64,000 bases of DNA from Bacillota bacterium (GTDB lineage: Bacteria; Bacillota; Dethiobacteria; DTU022; UBA8154), in assembly GCA_012728375.1 (NCBI GenBank), contig JAAYFF010000041.1, positions 39,574 to 103,573 on the forward strand, read 5' to 3'. Below are positions 18,476-25,841 of this stretch, in pieces. The notes below the pieces were generated by a model. It searched no databases and was not told where the DNA came from. It was given only the letters and a program-made list of their open reading frames with translations. Numbering within the stretch: the first letter of the stretch is position 1; each line of letters opens with the position of its first letter. Position numbers and translations under genes: made by a program.

Positions 18476-18736
18476 ATGGAAGTATTAAAGGTTTCAGCAA
18501 AATCCAACCCCAATTCTGTGGCAGGGGCTCTAGCAGGGGTTTTAAGGGAGCGGGGAGGCGCAGAAATGCAGGCTATCGGAGCAGGCGCTTTAAATCAAGC
18601 AGTAAAGGCGGTTGCAATTGCCAGAGGGTTTGTTGCCCCCAGTGGTATGGATTTAATTTGTATTCCTGCTTTTACAGATATTCAAATCGATGGAGAGGAA
18701 AGGACTGCTATCAAACTGATTGTTGAACCGCGTTAA
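18476..18736 (+). CDS. spoVS: Stage V sporulation protein S
   Basis: An 86-residue Alba-fold protein, one of the most conserved sporulation proteins; it acts in septation and coat assembly and may bind nucleic acid. It runs MEVLKVSAKSNPNSVAGALA, then the invariant GAGALNQAVKAVAIARGF, and ends IKLIVEPR. A longer frame starts at ATG 18467, but the AGGAGGT at 18459-18464 is only two bases from it and eleven from ATG 18476, which also gives the usual family N-terminus. A sigma-H promoter lies 50 bases upstream and a terminator follows, so it is a single-gene unit. Confidence 0.97.
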   Translation: MEVLKVSAKSNPNSVAGALAGVLRERGGAEMQAIGAGALNQAVKAVAIARGFVAPSGMDLICIPAFTDIQIDGEERTAIKLIVEPR

Positions 18737-18771
18737 CCCCGGAAAACAAATATATCATTGACTCCTTTTAT

Positions 18772-18804
18772 AAAAAATACTCCTTACCAGGGAGTGTTTT
18801 TTTG
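18772..18804 (+). terminator. Terminator after spoVS
   Basis: An A-rich arm ending ACTCC (to 18783) pairs with GGAGTG followed by a run of T (18791 on), so the T-tail extends the stem. Loop TTACCAG. Confidence 0.75.
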
Positions 18805-18844
18805 TCTTTTTTTTTTAATAAAATAATTTGAAAAGGAGGATGAA

Positions 18845-19858
18845 TTGTTGTATATTTCTTTAAGGGAAAAGAATAAAGATACCGATGTTGATAGGATTTT
18901 TGATGCCCATTGTGATACGGTGCTGCACTTTACCGGAGAACATGGCAGCTATAATTTTCTGAAGGAAAACAACCATGCCCATGTTGATCTGCCCCGTTTA
19001 AAAAAAGGAGGGATTAAGGCACAAATTTTTGCTTTGTTTATTGAGCCGTGCTTTAAGAGCGGAGGGGCCTTACAAAGGTGTCTTAGACTTTTAAATTCTT
19101 TTTATGAAACGGTGGATGGCTGCGGGAATGAGATTATTACCGTATATGATTATCCGCAATTTATAGAGGTGACAGAGTCCGGAAAGATTGCCGCCTTACT
19201 TTTAGTGGAAGGTGGAGAAGCGCTGGAAGGGGAACTCAAAAATTTGCGTAAACTCTTTTTCCTAGGTGTCAGGGGGTTGGGGCTGACCTGGAATTTTGAA
19301 AACGAGATTTCCGGAGCTGCCATGGAAGGTCCCGGAAGTAAAGGTTTAAAAAGTTTTGGCAAAAAGGTTGTTCGAGAGATGAACAGGTTGGGAATGATTA
19401 TTGATCTCGCACATATCTCACCAAAGGGCTTTCAAGATGTTTTAGCGGTTACCGATGCCCCTGTTATTGTCTCCCATGCAAATGCTGCGGCTCTGTGCAA
19501 TCATCCCCGTAATTTAACGGATGAACAAATGAAATTACTGCGGGATAACAAAGGAGTATTGGGAATTTCCTTTTATCCTCCTTTTATTGATCATAGGGAA
19601 GCCGGTTTGGACAGACTGCTGGACCATTTTGAACATGCCGCGGATATTCTGGGGGTTGATTATTTGGGTATCGGGTCAGATTTCGACGGGATTGATATTG
19701 TTTTAAAAGAATTAAGGGATGTTTCTTTTTTACCCCGCTTAACTGCCGGCTTACGAAAGCGGGGCTTTAGCGAAACAGAAATTCGAAAAATTCTTTTTGA
19801 AAACTTTCTCCGGATTGTAAAAGAAACCGTTACAGGAGAAGGCAATGAGGTTTGTTGA
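18845..19858 (+). CDS. Membrane dipeptidase family (M19) peptidase
   Basis: A 337-residue zinc dipeptidase of the renal dipeptidase family, which cleaves dipeptides including those with a D-residue at the C-terminus. Metal ligands are visible in FDAHCDTVL (near residue 20), LLVEGGEAL, DLAHIS, VSHANAAALCNHPRNLTD and IGSDFDGID. Bacterial members are cytosolic despite the name; no signal peptide is seen. Start: TTG at 18845 or 18848 after AAAGGAGGA; the second has better spacing. It overlaps the PHP gene by 14 bases. Membership is firm; substrate is inferred. Confidence 0.88.
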   Translation: MLYISLREKNKDTDVDRIFDAHCDTVLHFTGEHGSYNFLKENNHAHVDLPRLKKGGIKAQIFALFIEPCFKSGGALQRCLRLLNSFYETVDGCGNEIITVYDYPQFIEVTESGKIAALLLVEGGEALEGELKNLRKLFFLGVRGLGLTWNFENEISGAAMEGPGSKGLKSFGKKVVREMNRLGMIIDLAHISPKGFQDVLAVTDAPVIVSHANAAALCNHPRNLTDEQMKLLRDNKGVLGISFYPPFIDHREAGLDRLLDHFEHAADILGVDYLGIGSDFDGIDIVLKELRDVSFLPRLTAGLRKRGFSETEIRKILFENFLRIVKETVTGEGNEVC

Positions 19859-20690
19859 CTTCCACGTTCATACATCTGCTTCGGACGGAAGTTTTAGTCC
19901 GGGTGAAGTTGTTGACAGGGCTGCAAAAGCAAAGCTGACTGCTATTGGAATAACGGATCACGACACGATGGCCGGAATATCCGGCGCCGTAATTGCCGGA
20001 AGAAAATATAACATAGAGATTATCCCGGGTATTGAATTTAGTACGCATTTAAAATACGAGGAAATTCATATTCTTGGTTATTATTGCCGGCCTGACAACG
20101 TCCCGCTTATTAAGACGATAAACAGGCTTAAATCAGACCGCCATGAACGAATGGAAAAAATGGTTGACAAGATAAACAAGCTGGGGCTTCGGGTTACCTT
20201 TGACGAAGTTCTGGCAGAAGTAAAGGGTAAGGCTATTGGAAGACCGCATCTGGCCAGAGTGCTCTGTAAAAAAGGGTACTGCAAAGATCTGGGAGAGGCT
20301 TTTGCACGCTATATCGGCTTTAATGCCCCGGCCTATGTTAAGAGAAAGGAATTTACTCCCGTTGAAGCTATAGAAATTATTCGCGGCGCGGGCGGAGTTC
20401 CGGTGCTGGCCCACCCCGGGACTTACGGAAAAGTTGATTTTCTTTCTTATTTGGTCGAGGCCGGTCTTATGGGAATTGAGGTTTTTCATCCCCGCAATTC
20501 AATTCAGGTCAGCCGCAGGTATTTCAGGTATGCTTTAAAGTGCGGGCTGTTAATAACCGGCGGCTCGGATTATCATGGAGATAAAAACGGTCATGGGACA
20601 AGGTTGGGAGATGTCAAAATAGACCTGTCTTTTTTAAAGAGATTAAAGCAGCGGAGCAGGGCATTAAAAAAACACGGAGGAAGATTTTAA
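19845..20690 (+). CDS. PHP-domain phosphoesterase (RNase AM/YciV type)
   Basis: A 281-residue PHP metallophosphoesterase. The N-terminal DFHVHTSASDGS and GITDHDT motifs, PGIEFST, GRPHLARVL, PVLAHPG, and the C-terminal GGSDYHGD provide the usual trinuclear metal site. Characterised relatives (YciV/RNase AM, and 3',5'-nucleoside bisphosphate phosphatases) remove nucleotides from short RNAs or dephosphorylate 3'-phosphoadenosine 5'-phosphate. The ATG lies inside the end of the dipeptidase gene, which implies coupled translation. No later gene is close; 290 bases follow with no gene that I can support. Confidence 0.85.
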   Translation: MRFVDFHVHTSASDGSFSPGEVVDRAAKAKLTAIGITDHDTMAGISGAVIAGRKYNIEIIPGIEFSTHLKYEEIHILGYYCRPDNVPLIKTINRLKSDRHERMEKMVDKINKLGLRVTFDEVLAEVKGKAIGRPHLARVLCKKGYCKDLGEAFARYIGFNAPAYVKRKEFTPVEAIEIIRGAGGVPVLAHPGTYGKVDFLSYLVEAGLMGIEVFHPRNSIQVSRRYFRYALKCGLLITGGSDYHGDKNGHGTRLGDVKIDLSFLKRLKQRSRALKKHGGRF

Positions 20691-20983
20691 TTTATCTAAA
20701 AAAAGGATTTCATAGATCAATCAAGAATACCTTTTTTATGCTGAAAAATAATATGAGTCAGCCTTATCACAAAGAAGATAATGGGTTGCAGTTTTATGTA
20801 ACGGGTCTTCCATGGTAAGGCCGGTTTTTCACTTGTACAGGCAGTGAAACTGCCGCCAAGTTTTTGTAAAGGCCAGAAGTATTATTTTTTAGATGGATGG
20901 TGAATGGAAGGGTACTTGCGCAAAAAGGAGGTGCAACACGATTAAGCTTAAGGCTACATAAACAACGAGGGGAGGTTTAGGTA

Positions 20984-21403
20984 ATGAATCTTTTAATGTA
21001 TGGGCTGGAATTTTCGGTATTAGGTTTTGCTGTTGTTCTTGTTGCGCTTTTTGCCTTGGCCTTAATACTCTTGCTTTTCAATAAAATGTTTACCGGGAGC
21101 GAATCAACTCCCAAGCAGGGGAAGGGCGGTCAGGACATAAAAGGAGCGCAGCTTAAAAATCAACCTGTCCAGGCCAAGGAGACGCTTACCCCTGCTGTGC
21201 CCCTGCAGGGGGAAAAACCGGAAATTGTCGCAGCAGCCATGGGTGCCCTTTTATATGCCCTGGAGGGAGGTAGGGGCCGGCGTTTTGCCGTTACTAAAGT
21301 TACAGGAGCCGCCATGCCCAGCAGCTGGGGACAGGTCGGAAGAAGCAGGCTACTGCAGCTCAGGCAGGATTTTGTATTAAGTAAAAGGGGGAAGATTAGA
21401 TGA
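20984..21403 (+). CDS. Sodium-pump decarboxylase gamma (OadG-type) subunit
   Basis: A 139-residue small membrane subunit. One N-terminal hydrophobic helix (about residues 8-31) is followed by a Lys/Gln/Pro-rich linker and a C-terminal region ending WGQVGRSRLLQLRQDF, as in gamma or delta subunits of oxaloacetate, methylmalonyl-CoA and glutaconyl-CoA decarboxylases. It ties the biotin carrier to the membrane beta subunit. GAGGGGAGG precedes the ATG. It overlaps the biotin carrier gene by 4 bases (ATGA), so the two are coupled. The 290 bases upstream hold a strong Shine-Dalgarno (GGAGGTG at ~20935) with only a 4-codon frame behind it. Confidence 0.85.
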   Translation: MNLLMYGLEFSVLGFAVVLVALFALALILLLFNKMFTGSESTPKQGKGGQDIKGAQLKNQPVQAKETLTPAVPLQGEKPEIVAAAMGALLYALEGGRGRRFAVTKVTGAAMPSSWGQVGRSRLLQLRQDFVLSKRGKIR

Positions 21404-21804
21404 AAAAGTACAGAGTTTTGGTAAATGGACAGCCTTATGAAGTTGTTGTGGAAGAGGTAAAAGATACATCCGGGCCGGTATCCTCGCCGCAGCAGGCCGC
21501 TCCAGCTCCGGCTGCTCCGGCTGCTCCGGCGGCAAAGGCAGCCGCACCGCAGCCTGCCCCGGCTCCGAGTCCGGCGGGGGGCAGCGGTGCCGGTACATCT
21601 GTCCCCGCACCCATGCCCGGTTCGGTTCTCGCCATCAAGGTAAATGTGGGAGATAGCGTCAGCGAGGGAGACGTTTTGTTGATCCTGGAAGCGATGAAAA
21701 TGGAAAATGAGATTACGTCTCCTGCCTCAGGGGTTATCAAGGCCATTAATGTATCCGTAGGTGCAACAGTGAATACGGGAGATACAATGATTGTTATTGA
21801 ATAA
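21400..21804 (+). CDS. Biotin carboxyl carrier subunit of a sodium-pump decarboxylase
   Basis: A 134-residue biotinyl protein. Residues 1-20 form a small beta segment ([17 protein letters not shown]), residues ~27-65 an Ala/Pro-rich flexible arm, and residues 67-134 a biotinyl domain with the EAMKMEN motif (biotin on K100). The carrier takes CO2 from the carboxyltransferase to the membrane subunit. The A/P arm and the next gene identify it as MmdC/GcdC-type and not as acetyl-CoA carboxylase BCCP. GC rises sharply in the A/P arm because of GCN and CCN codons, which is normal for these linkers. Confidence 0.9.
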   Translation: MKKYRVLVNGQPYEVVVEEVKDTSGPVSSPQQAAPAPAAPAAPAAKAAAPQPAPAPSPAGGSGAGTSVPAPMPGSVLAIKVNVGDSVSEGDVLLILEAMKMENEITSPASGVIKAINVSVGATVNTGDTMIVIE

Positions 21805-21821
21805 GGCATGGAGGGGTAAAA

Positions 21822-22946
21822 ATGTTAATTAAGTTGTTGGAATTTGCCAACTCGACGGGCTTTTTAAATATTACCGGCCCACAGGCGATTATGATCGTTA
21901 TTTCACTTATTCTTCTGTATCTAGGGATAGTCAAAAAATATGAACCCCTTTTGTTGGTGCCGATCAGTTTTGGTATGCTCCTGGTAAACCTGCCCCTCGG
22001 CGGATTGATGGCTCCCCCGGGAGAAGAGCCCGGTGGGTTGCTCTATTATCTCTACCAGGGTATTGAGCTGGGAATATATCCGCCGCTGATTTTTCTCGGG
22101 GTGGGCGCGATGACGGATTTCGGGCCTTTAATTGCTAACCCGATGACATTGCTTTTGGGGGCGGCAGCACAGCTCGGTATCTTTTTTACTTTTATCGGGG
22201 CGTTACTGCTGGGGTTTACGCCGTTTGAAGCGGGTTCCATCGGTATTATCGGCGGCGCGGACGGCCCCACGGCTATTTATGTTACCTCCCGTCTGGCACC
22301 TCACCTTCTCGGGGCTATTGCTATTGCAGCTTATTCTTACATGGCTCTCGTGCCCATTATTCAGCCTCCGATCATGAAAGCCCTGACCACGGAAAAGGAA
22401 AGAAAAATTGTTATGCAGCAGCTCAGACCTGTTTCCAAAAAAGAGAAAATTTTATTTCCTATTGTTGTCATTATTTTAACCGGCCTTCTTTTGCCGGCGG
22501 CCATTCCCCTTCTGGGGATGCTTATGTTCGGGAATCTCCTCCGAGAGTGCGGGGTGACCGAGCGGCTGAGCAAGACTGCACAAAACGATCTGAACAATAT
22601 CGTGGTCATCTTTTTAGGCCTTACCGTGGGGGCCAAGGCCAGTGCAGAATATTTTTTAACATTTCAGACGATTTCGATTATCATTTTAGGATTGATTGCC
22701 TTTGCAGTGGGAACTGCCGGAGGAGTATTGATGGGGAAAATTATGTGCAAGCTTTCGGGTGGTAAAATTAATCCGCTGATCGGTTCGGCCGGTGTTTCTG
22801 CCGTGCCCATGGCAGCCAGGGTTTCTCAAACCGTTGGCAAGCAGTATAATCCCAATAACTACCTGTTAATGCATGCCATGGGCCCCAATGTTGCCGGAGT
22901 AATCGGCTCAGCCGTTGCAGCAGGAATTTTTCTCTCAATGCTCTAA
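21822..22946 (+). CDS. Sodium-translocating decarboxylase beta subunit (OadB/MmdB/GcdB type)
   Basis: A 374-residue polytopic membrane protein that removes CO2 from carboxybiotin and couples it to Na+ export. Family motifs are [38 protein letters not shown] (split here) and [18 protein letters not shown] near the C-terminus. About ten membrane segments are predicted. It ends at a strong terminator, and no alpha (carboxyltransferase) subunit is found before or after, so the substrate (methylmalonyl-CoA, glutaconyl-CoA, oxaloacetate or malonate) cannot be assigned from this window. Confidence 0.92.
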   Translation: MLIKLLEFANSTGFLNITGPQAIMIVISLILLYLGIVKKYEPLLLVPISFGMLLVNLPLGGLMAPPGEEPGGLLYYLYQGIELGIYPPLIFLGVGAMTDFGPLIANPMTLLLGAAAQLGIFFTFIGALLLGFTPFEAGSIGIIGGADGPTAIYVTSRLAPHLLGAIAIAAYSYMALVPIIQPPIMKALTTEKERKIVMQQLRPVSKKEKILFPIVVIILTGLLLPAAIPLLGMLMFGNLLRECGVTERLSKTAQNDLNNIVVIFLGLTVGAKASAEYFLTFQTISIIILGLIAFAVGTAGGVLMGKIMCKLSGGKINPLIGSAGVSAVPMAARVSQTVGKQYNPNNYLLMHAMGPNVAGVIGSAVAAGIFLSML

Positions 22947-22968
22947 AAATAGATGCGTTAAGATAAAA

Positions 22969-23002
22969 GAGAACCTGGTTGATGGCCAGGTTCTCTCATT
23001 TT
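22969..23002 (+). terminator. Terminator of the decarboxylase operon
   Basis: Perfect 10-bp stem GAGAACCTGG/CCAGGTTCTC (22969-22978 and 22986-22995) followed by TCATTTTT. Confidence 0.85.
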
Positions 23003-23071
23003 TAGCCCTGTTGCCACGGGAAAACAGATCTCCTATAATAGTATGAAGAAAAAGAGTTGGGCGGATTAAGA

Positions 23072-23734
23072 ATGCAAAAGATATCAATTTTAATTGTAGA
23101 TGATCATACAATTTTGCGAACAGGGATTAAACTGATTTTGAATCCTTACGAAGACCTGGAGATTGTCGGTGAAACAGGCAGCGGAAATGCCGCTTTAAAG
23201 ATGGCTGCAGAACTGAAACCCCGTATTGTGCTGCTCGATCTTTCTTTGGAAGATGGAAGTGGTTTAGAATTACTTCCATTGTTTAAGAAAATTGACCCTT
23301 CTCTGAAAGTATTAGTTTTAACAATGCATGATGACGAGAGCTATGTTCATAAAGTTTTACAGAAAGGCGGAGACGGCTACCTGTTAAAGAATGCTGCTGA
23401 TCTTGAATTGGTTACAGCAATAAGAGCTGTAAACCGTGATCAATTGTACCTTGACCCCTCCCTGACAAAAACAGTGTTAAAAAACATTTATGGAGATAAC
23501 GAAGATCGCGGCAACATAAAAAATGATGAAATACTCAGCAAAAGGGAAAAGGAAATTTTAAAACTGGTAGCACTTGGTTATACCAATAAACAAATAGCCG
23601 CAAAGCTTTCGTTAAGCGTTAAGACAGTAGAGAGCCATAAAGCAAGTATTAAAGAAAAACTTAATGCCAGGTACAGGTCTGATATGGTCAAATATGCCGT
23701 TGAAAAAGGGATTGTAAATAAAGACGATGTTTAG
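23072..23734 (+). CDS. NarL/LuxR-family response regulator (orphan)
   Basis: A 220-residue two-component response regulator. The receiver has the acidic pair in LIVDDHT, the phosphoacceptor D56 (VLLDLSLEDG), the Thr of VLTMHDD and the Lys of YLLKNAA. The C-terminal LuxR HTH reads LSKREKEILKLVALGYTNKQ (shortened) with the usual KTVESHKASIKEKL recognition helix. No histidine kinase is encoded beside it. I chose ATG 23072, directly at the receiver, and not the TTG at 23057. It converges with the TPR gene 15 bases away, so they may share a terminator. Target genes are unknown. Confidence 0.9.
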   Translation: MQKISILIVDDHTILRTGIKLILNPYEDLEIVGETGSGNAALKMAAELKPRIVLLDLSLEDGSGLELLPLFKKIDPSLKVLVLTMHDDESYVHKVLQKGGDGYLLKNAADLELVTAIRAVNRDQLYLDPSLTKTVLKNIYGDNEDRGNIKNDEILSKREKEILKLVALGYTNKQIAAKLSLSVKTVESHKASIKEKLNARYRSDMVKYAVEKGIVNKDDV

Positions 23735-23748
23735 TGTGTCTGAAAAGG

Positions 23749-24705
23749 TTACTTGTATTTATTGATCAGACGGCTGTAACAAAACGAAGCATTTCTTTTA
23801 TCCCCCAAAAGATCATAAAGAACTCCCAGTTCTAATAATATTTTTGTCTCCGATGGATTTAGAGAAAGGGCTTTTTTCAAGTTTTGCAAACCTTTCTGCG
23901 GATTTCCTGCCAGGGTATATGCCCTCCCCAGACAATAACTTACTTCCCAATCGAAAGGAAGAGCTTCTTTGGCTTTTTCGAAATACTCTATGGCTTCATG
24001 ATAACGGTGCTGGTTAAAGCAGATTGCACCCGCATTAAAATAGCCATTATAAAAACTGGGATCTTCTTCAACGGCTTTGGTAAATTCATTGAGCGCCTCG
24101 TCATATTTTTTTTCACCGGCATAAATATTTCCTATGGAGTTGTAGACAAAAGCATTAAGCTGCGGGTCCCTGCTCAATGCTTTTACAAGCCTTAGTTTGC
24201 TTAGAGCTTTGCTGTTCAGACCTTTTTGGCTGTAAGCGAGCCCCAGGCAAAAATGCCCAAAGATAAAGTTTGGCTCAAGTTCCACAACTTTTTCAAATTC
24301 GCGGATAGCTTCCTCAAGCATGGCCAGATCCCAAAAGCCCAGGCCTTTGCGAAACGAGTCAATTCCCTGGTCACTTTCCAGTTTTAAAAAAGAATATTTT
24401 TGGGGAAACTTTTTTTCATCGATGTCGGGATCGTCAAGATTTCTTCCCGGTTCAAGTTCAATATCCTGTAAAAAACCTTCCGGCAGTACGTCCGGCAGGG
24501 TGAAATTAAATTTTTTCTGCAGTTTATTTACTTTCTCTTCAAAAGTTAACCAGTGCTTAACGTATTGATCCATGAGGATGCGAAGATTCAACAAACTATT
24601 GATTAATGTTTCCTTCTCGTGATCAGTAGGCTTTTTTTGCAAATTCATTTCAATTTCATGTAAAGTATCAAAGATCGATTCTATACTGTTGTTTGGAAAA
24701 GACAT
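23749..24705 (-). CDS. Tetratricopeptide repeat protein
   Basis: A 318-residue soluble protein. Residues 1-70 are a helical N-terminal region, ~75-110 an acidic linker (EPGRNLDDPDIDEKKFP), and ~120-318 carry about six TPR motifs with the usual A/G/Y/F/P spacing (AIREFEKVVELEPNFIFGHF, ALNEFTKAVEEDPSFYNGYF, AIEYFEKAKEALPFDWEVSY). TPRs bind partner proteins. No signal peptide or membrane segment is seen, so it is probably cytosolic. AAGGAGG lies upstream of the ATG. It runs opposite to the orphan regulator and away from the tRNA operon. Its partner is unknown. Confidence 0.88.
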   Translation of the reverse strand: MSFPNNSIESIFDTLHEIEMNLQKKPTDHEKETLINSLLNLRILMDQYVKHWLTFEEKVNKLQKKFNFTLPDVLPEGFLQDIELEPGRNLDDPDIDEKKFPQKYSFLKLESDQGIDSFRKGLGFWDLAMLEEAIREFEKVVELEPNFIFGHFCLGLAYSQKGLNSKALSKLRLVKALSRDPQLNAFVYNSIGNIYAGEKKYDEALNEFTKAVEEDPSFYNGYFNAGAICFNQHRYHEAIEYFEKAKEALPFDWEVSYCLGRAYTLAGNPQKGLQNLKKALSLNPSETKILLELGVLYDLLGDKRNASFCYSRLINKYK

Positions 24706-24805
24706 CTATTTACCTCCTTGCCACAGTAATTTCATTTTCTGTTATACGCATTGTCTTTTAATTTATACACTTGTTGTTTCGGTAAATTTTTTCTTTGGCC
24801 AAGTG

Positions 24806-24834
24806 TTGACGACAAAACAAAAATAGGGTATACT
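24806..24834 (+). promoter_or_regulatory. Strong promoter of the tRNA operon
   Basis: TTGACG (24806-24811), 17 bases, TATACT (24829-24834), one mismatch to consensus in each box, 22 bases before tRNA-Thr. Confidence 0.8.
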
Positions 24835-24855
24835 AAGTATTGCGTTCAAGGCGGT

Positions 24856-24932
24856 GCCGGCGTAGCTCAACTGGCTAGAGCGGCTGACTTGTAATCAGCA
24901 GGCTGCGGGTTCGAGTCCCACCGTCGGCTCCA
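24856..24932 (+). tRNA. tRNA-Thr (UGU)
   Basis: Full cloverleaf: acceptor GCCGGCG with CGTCGGC, loop CTTGTAA with anticodon TGT, GGTTCGAGTCC T-arm, encoded CCA at 24930-24932. First of four tRNAs under one promoter. Confidence 0.95.
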
Positions 24933-24942
24933 AATTAATCAT

Positions 24943-25029
24943 GGAGAGGTACCCAAGTCCGGCTAAAGGGGGCAGACTGTAAATCTGTTGGCTTTGCCTT
25001 CACTGGTTCAAATCCAGTCCTCTCCACCA
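24943..25029 (+). tRNA. tRNA-Tyr (GUA)
   Basis: Acceptor GGAGAGG with CCTCTCC, loop CTGTAAA with anticodon GTA, a long variable arm as expected for bacterial tRNA-Tyr, GGTTCAAATCC T-arm, encoded CCA. Confidence 0.95.
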
Positions 25030-25060
25030 TTATAAAATGGAGCTCTGCTCCTAAATTTTT

Positions 25061-25136
25061 GGGCCATTAGCTCAGTCGGCAGAGCACCTGACTTTTAATC
25101 AGGGTGTCCCAGGTTCGAATCCTGGATGGCTCACCA
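25061..25136 (+). tRNA. tRNA-Lys (UUU)
   Basis: Acceptor GGGCCAT with ATGGCTC, loop CTTTTAA with anticodon TTT, GGTTCGAATCC T-arm, encoded CCA. Confidence 0.95.
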
Positions 25137-25139
25137 TAA

Positions 25140-25225
25140 GCGAGAGTGGCGGAACGGCAGACGCGCCAGGTTCAGGACCTGGTGGGAGCGATCCCGTGGG
25201 GGTTCAAATCCCTTCTCTCGCACCA
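25140..25225 (+). tRNA. tRNA-Leu (CAG)
   Basis: Acceptor GCGAGAG with CTCTCGC, loop TTCAGGA with anticodon CAG, long variable arm, GGTTCAAATCC T-arm, encoded CCA. Only three bases separate it from tRNA-Lys. Confidence 0.95.
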
Positions 25226-25230
25226 TGCTG

Positions 25231-25270
25231 GCGAGAAGTTTGAACATACTTCAAACTTCTCGCTTTTATT
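25231..25270 (+). terminator. Terminator of the tRNA operon
   Basis: Perfect 14-bp stem, GCGAGAAGTTTGAA (25231-25244) with TTCAAACTTCTCGC (25250-25263), loop CATAC, then TTTTATTTAT. Confidence 0.9.
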
Positions 25271-25384
25271 TATCCTATGTGAAACTTGCAAAAGAGGGAA
25301 TAATTACCGCAAATATTTTTCTCCTGCCTGGAGCTATAATATCTATAGCGGGAAAACAATAATTTTATAGGGGGTGATCTTTTT

Positions 25385-25672
25385 ATGCATTCTGAGGTTA
25401 TTGAGCTTTATCCGGACTCTCCCAGAAGGGGTGAGGAACTGTCTATTACATACAGGGGACTTTTAGCTCAAAGTGGGGCAGATGCTGTCTGGCTGCATTA
25501 TGGCTTTGACAACTGGCAAAATGTTTCCACCCTGGAAATGCAGAGGCAAGGGAACGGTTTTAAATGCAGGATCAATGCTGAGGGCAGAAAAATGGTTAAC
25601 TTCTGTTTTAAAGACAGCGCTGATCACTGGGACAACAATAACGGAATGAACTGGAGCTGCATGATTAGATAA
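25385..25672 (+). CDS. Stand-alone CBM25/53-like carbohydrate-binding protein
   Basis: A 95-residue protein that is almost entirely one starch-binding-like module of the CBM25/CBM53 type: an N-terminal strand (IELYPDSPRRGEELSITY), LHYGFDNWQNV, the strand MVNFCFKD, and the family end motif WDNNNGMNW. In this family the tryptophans of these motifs stack on alpha-glucan. There is no signal peptide and no catalytic domain, so it is presumably cytosolic and could bind glycogen or another storage glucan. Its strong start (AGGGGGTG before the ATG) and following terminator show a single-gene unit. A regulatory or granule role is inference only. Confidence 0.8.
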   Translation: MHSEVIELYPDSPRRGEELSITYRGLLAQSGADAVWLHYGFDNWQNVSTLEMQRQGNGFKCRINAEGRKMVNFCFKDSADHWDNNNGMNWSCMIR

Positions 25673-25694
25673 AAGGAAAAAAGGTTTCGGGAAA

Positions 25695-25730
25695 AGAAAG
25701 GCCTTTATTTACAAGGCCTTTCTTTTTTTC
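25695..25730 (+). terminator. Terminator after the CBM gene
   Basis: Perfect 11-bp stem AGAAAGGCCTT/AAGGCCTTTCT (25695-25705 and 25713-25723), then a T run. Confidence 0.9.
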
Positions 25731-25841
25731 CATGTTGCTCTGGTGGATGAGCTTATGGGCAGGATTTAAGTAAAAGGTCTCGAATTACTCAAGCATGGTA
25801 ATTATGGAGCGGGTATTTATCATATGGAAGGGTGATAGAAT

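Noticed and set aside
25731..25841. SAM or SAH riboswitch ahead of the ahcY operon
   Set aside because: Neither the SAM-I core nor the SAH riboswitch consensus can be found in the 110 bases.
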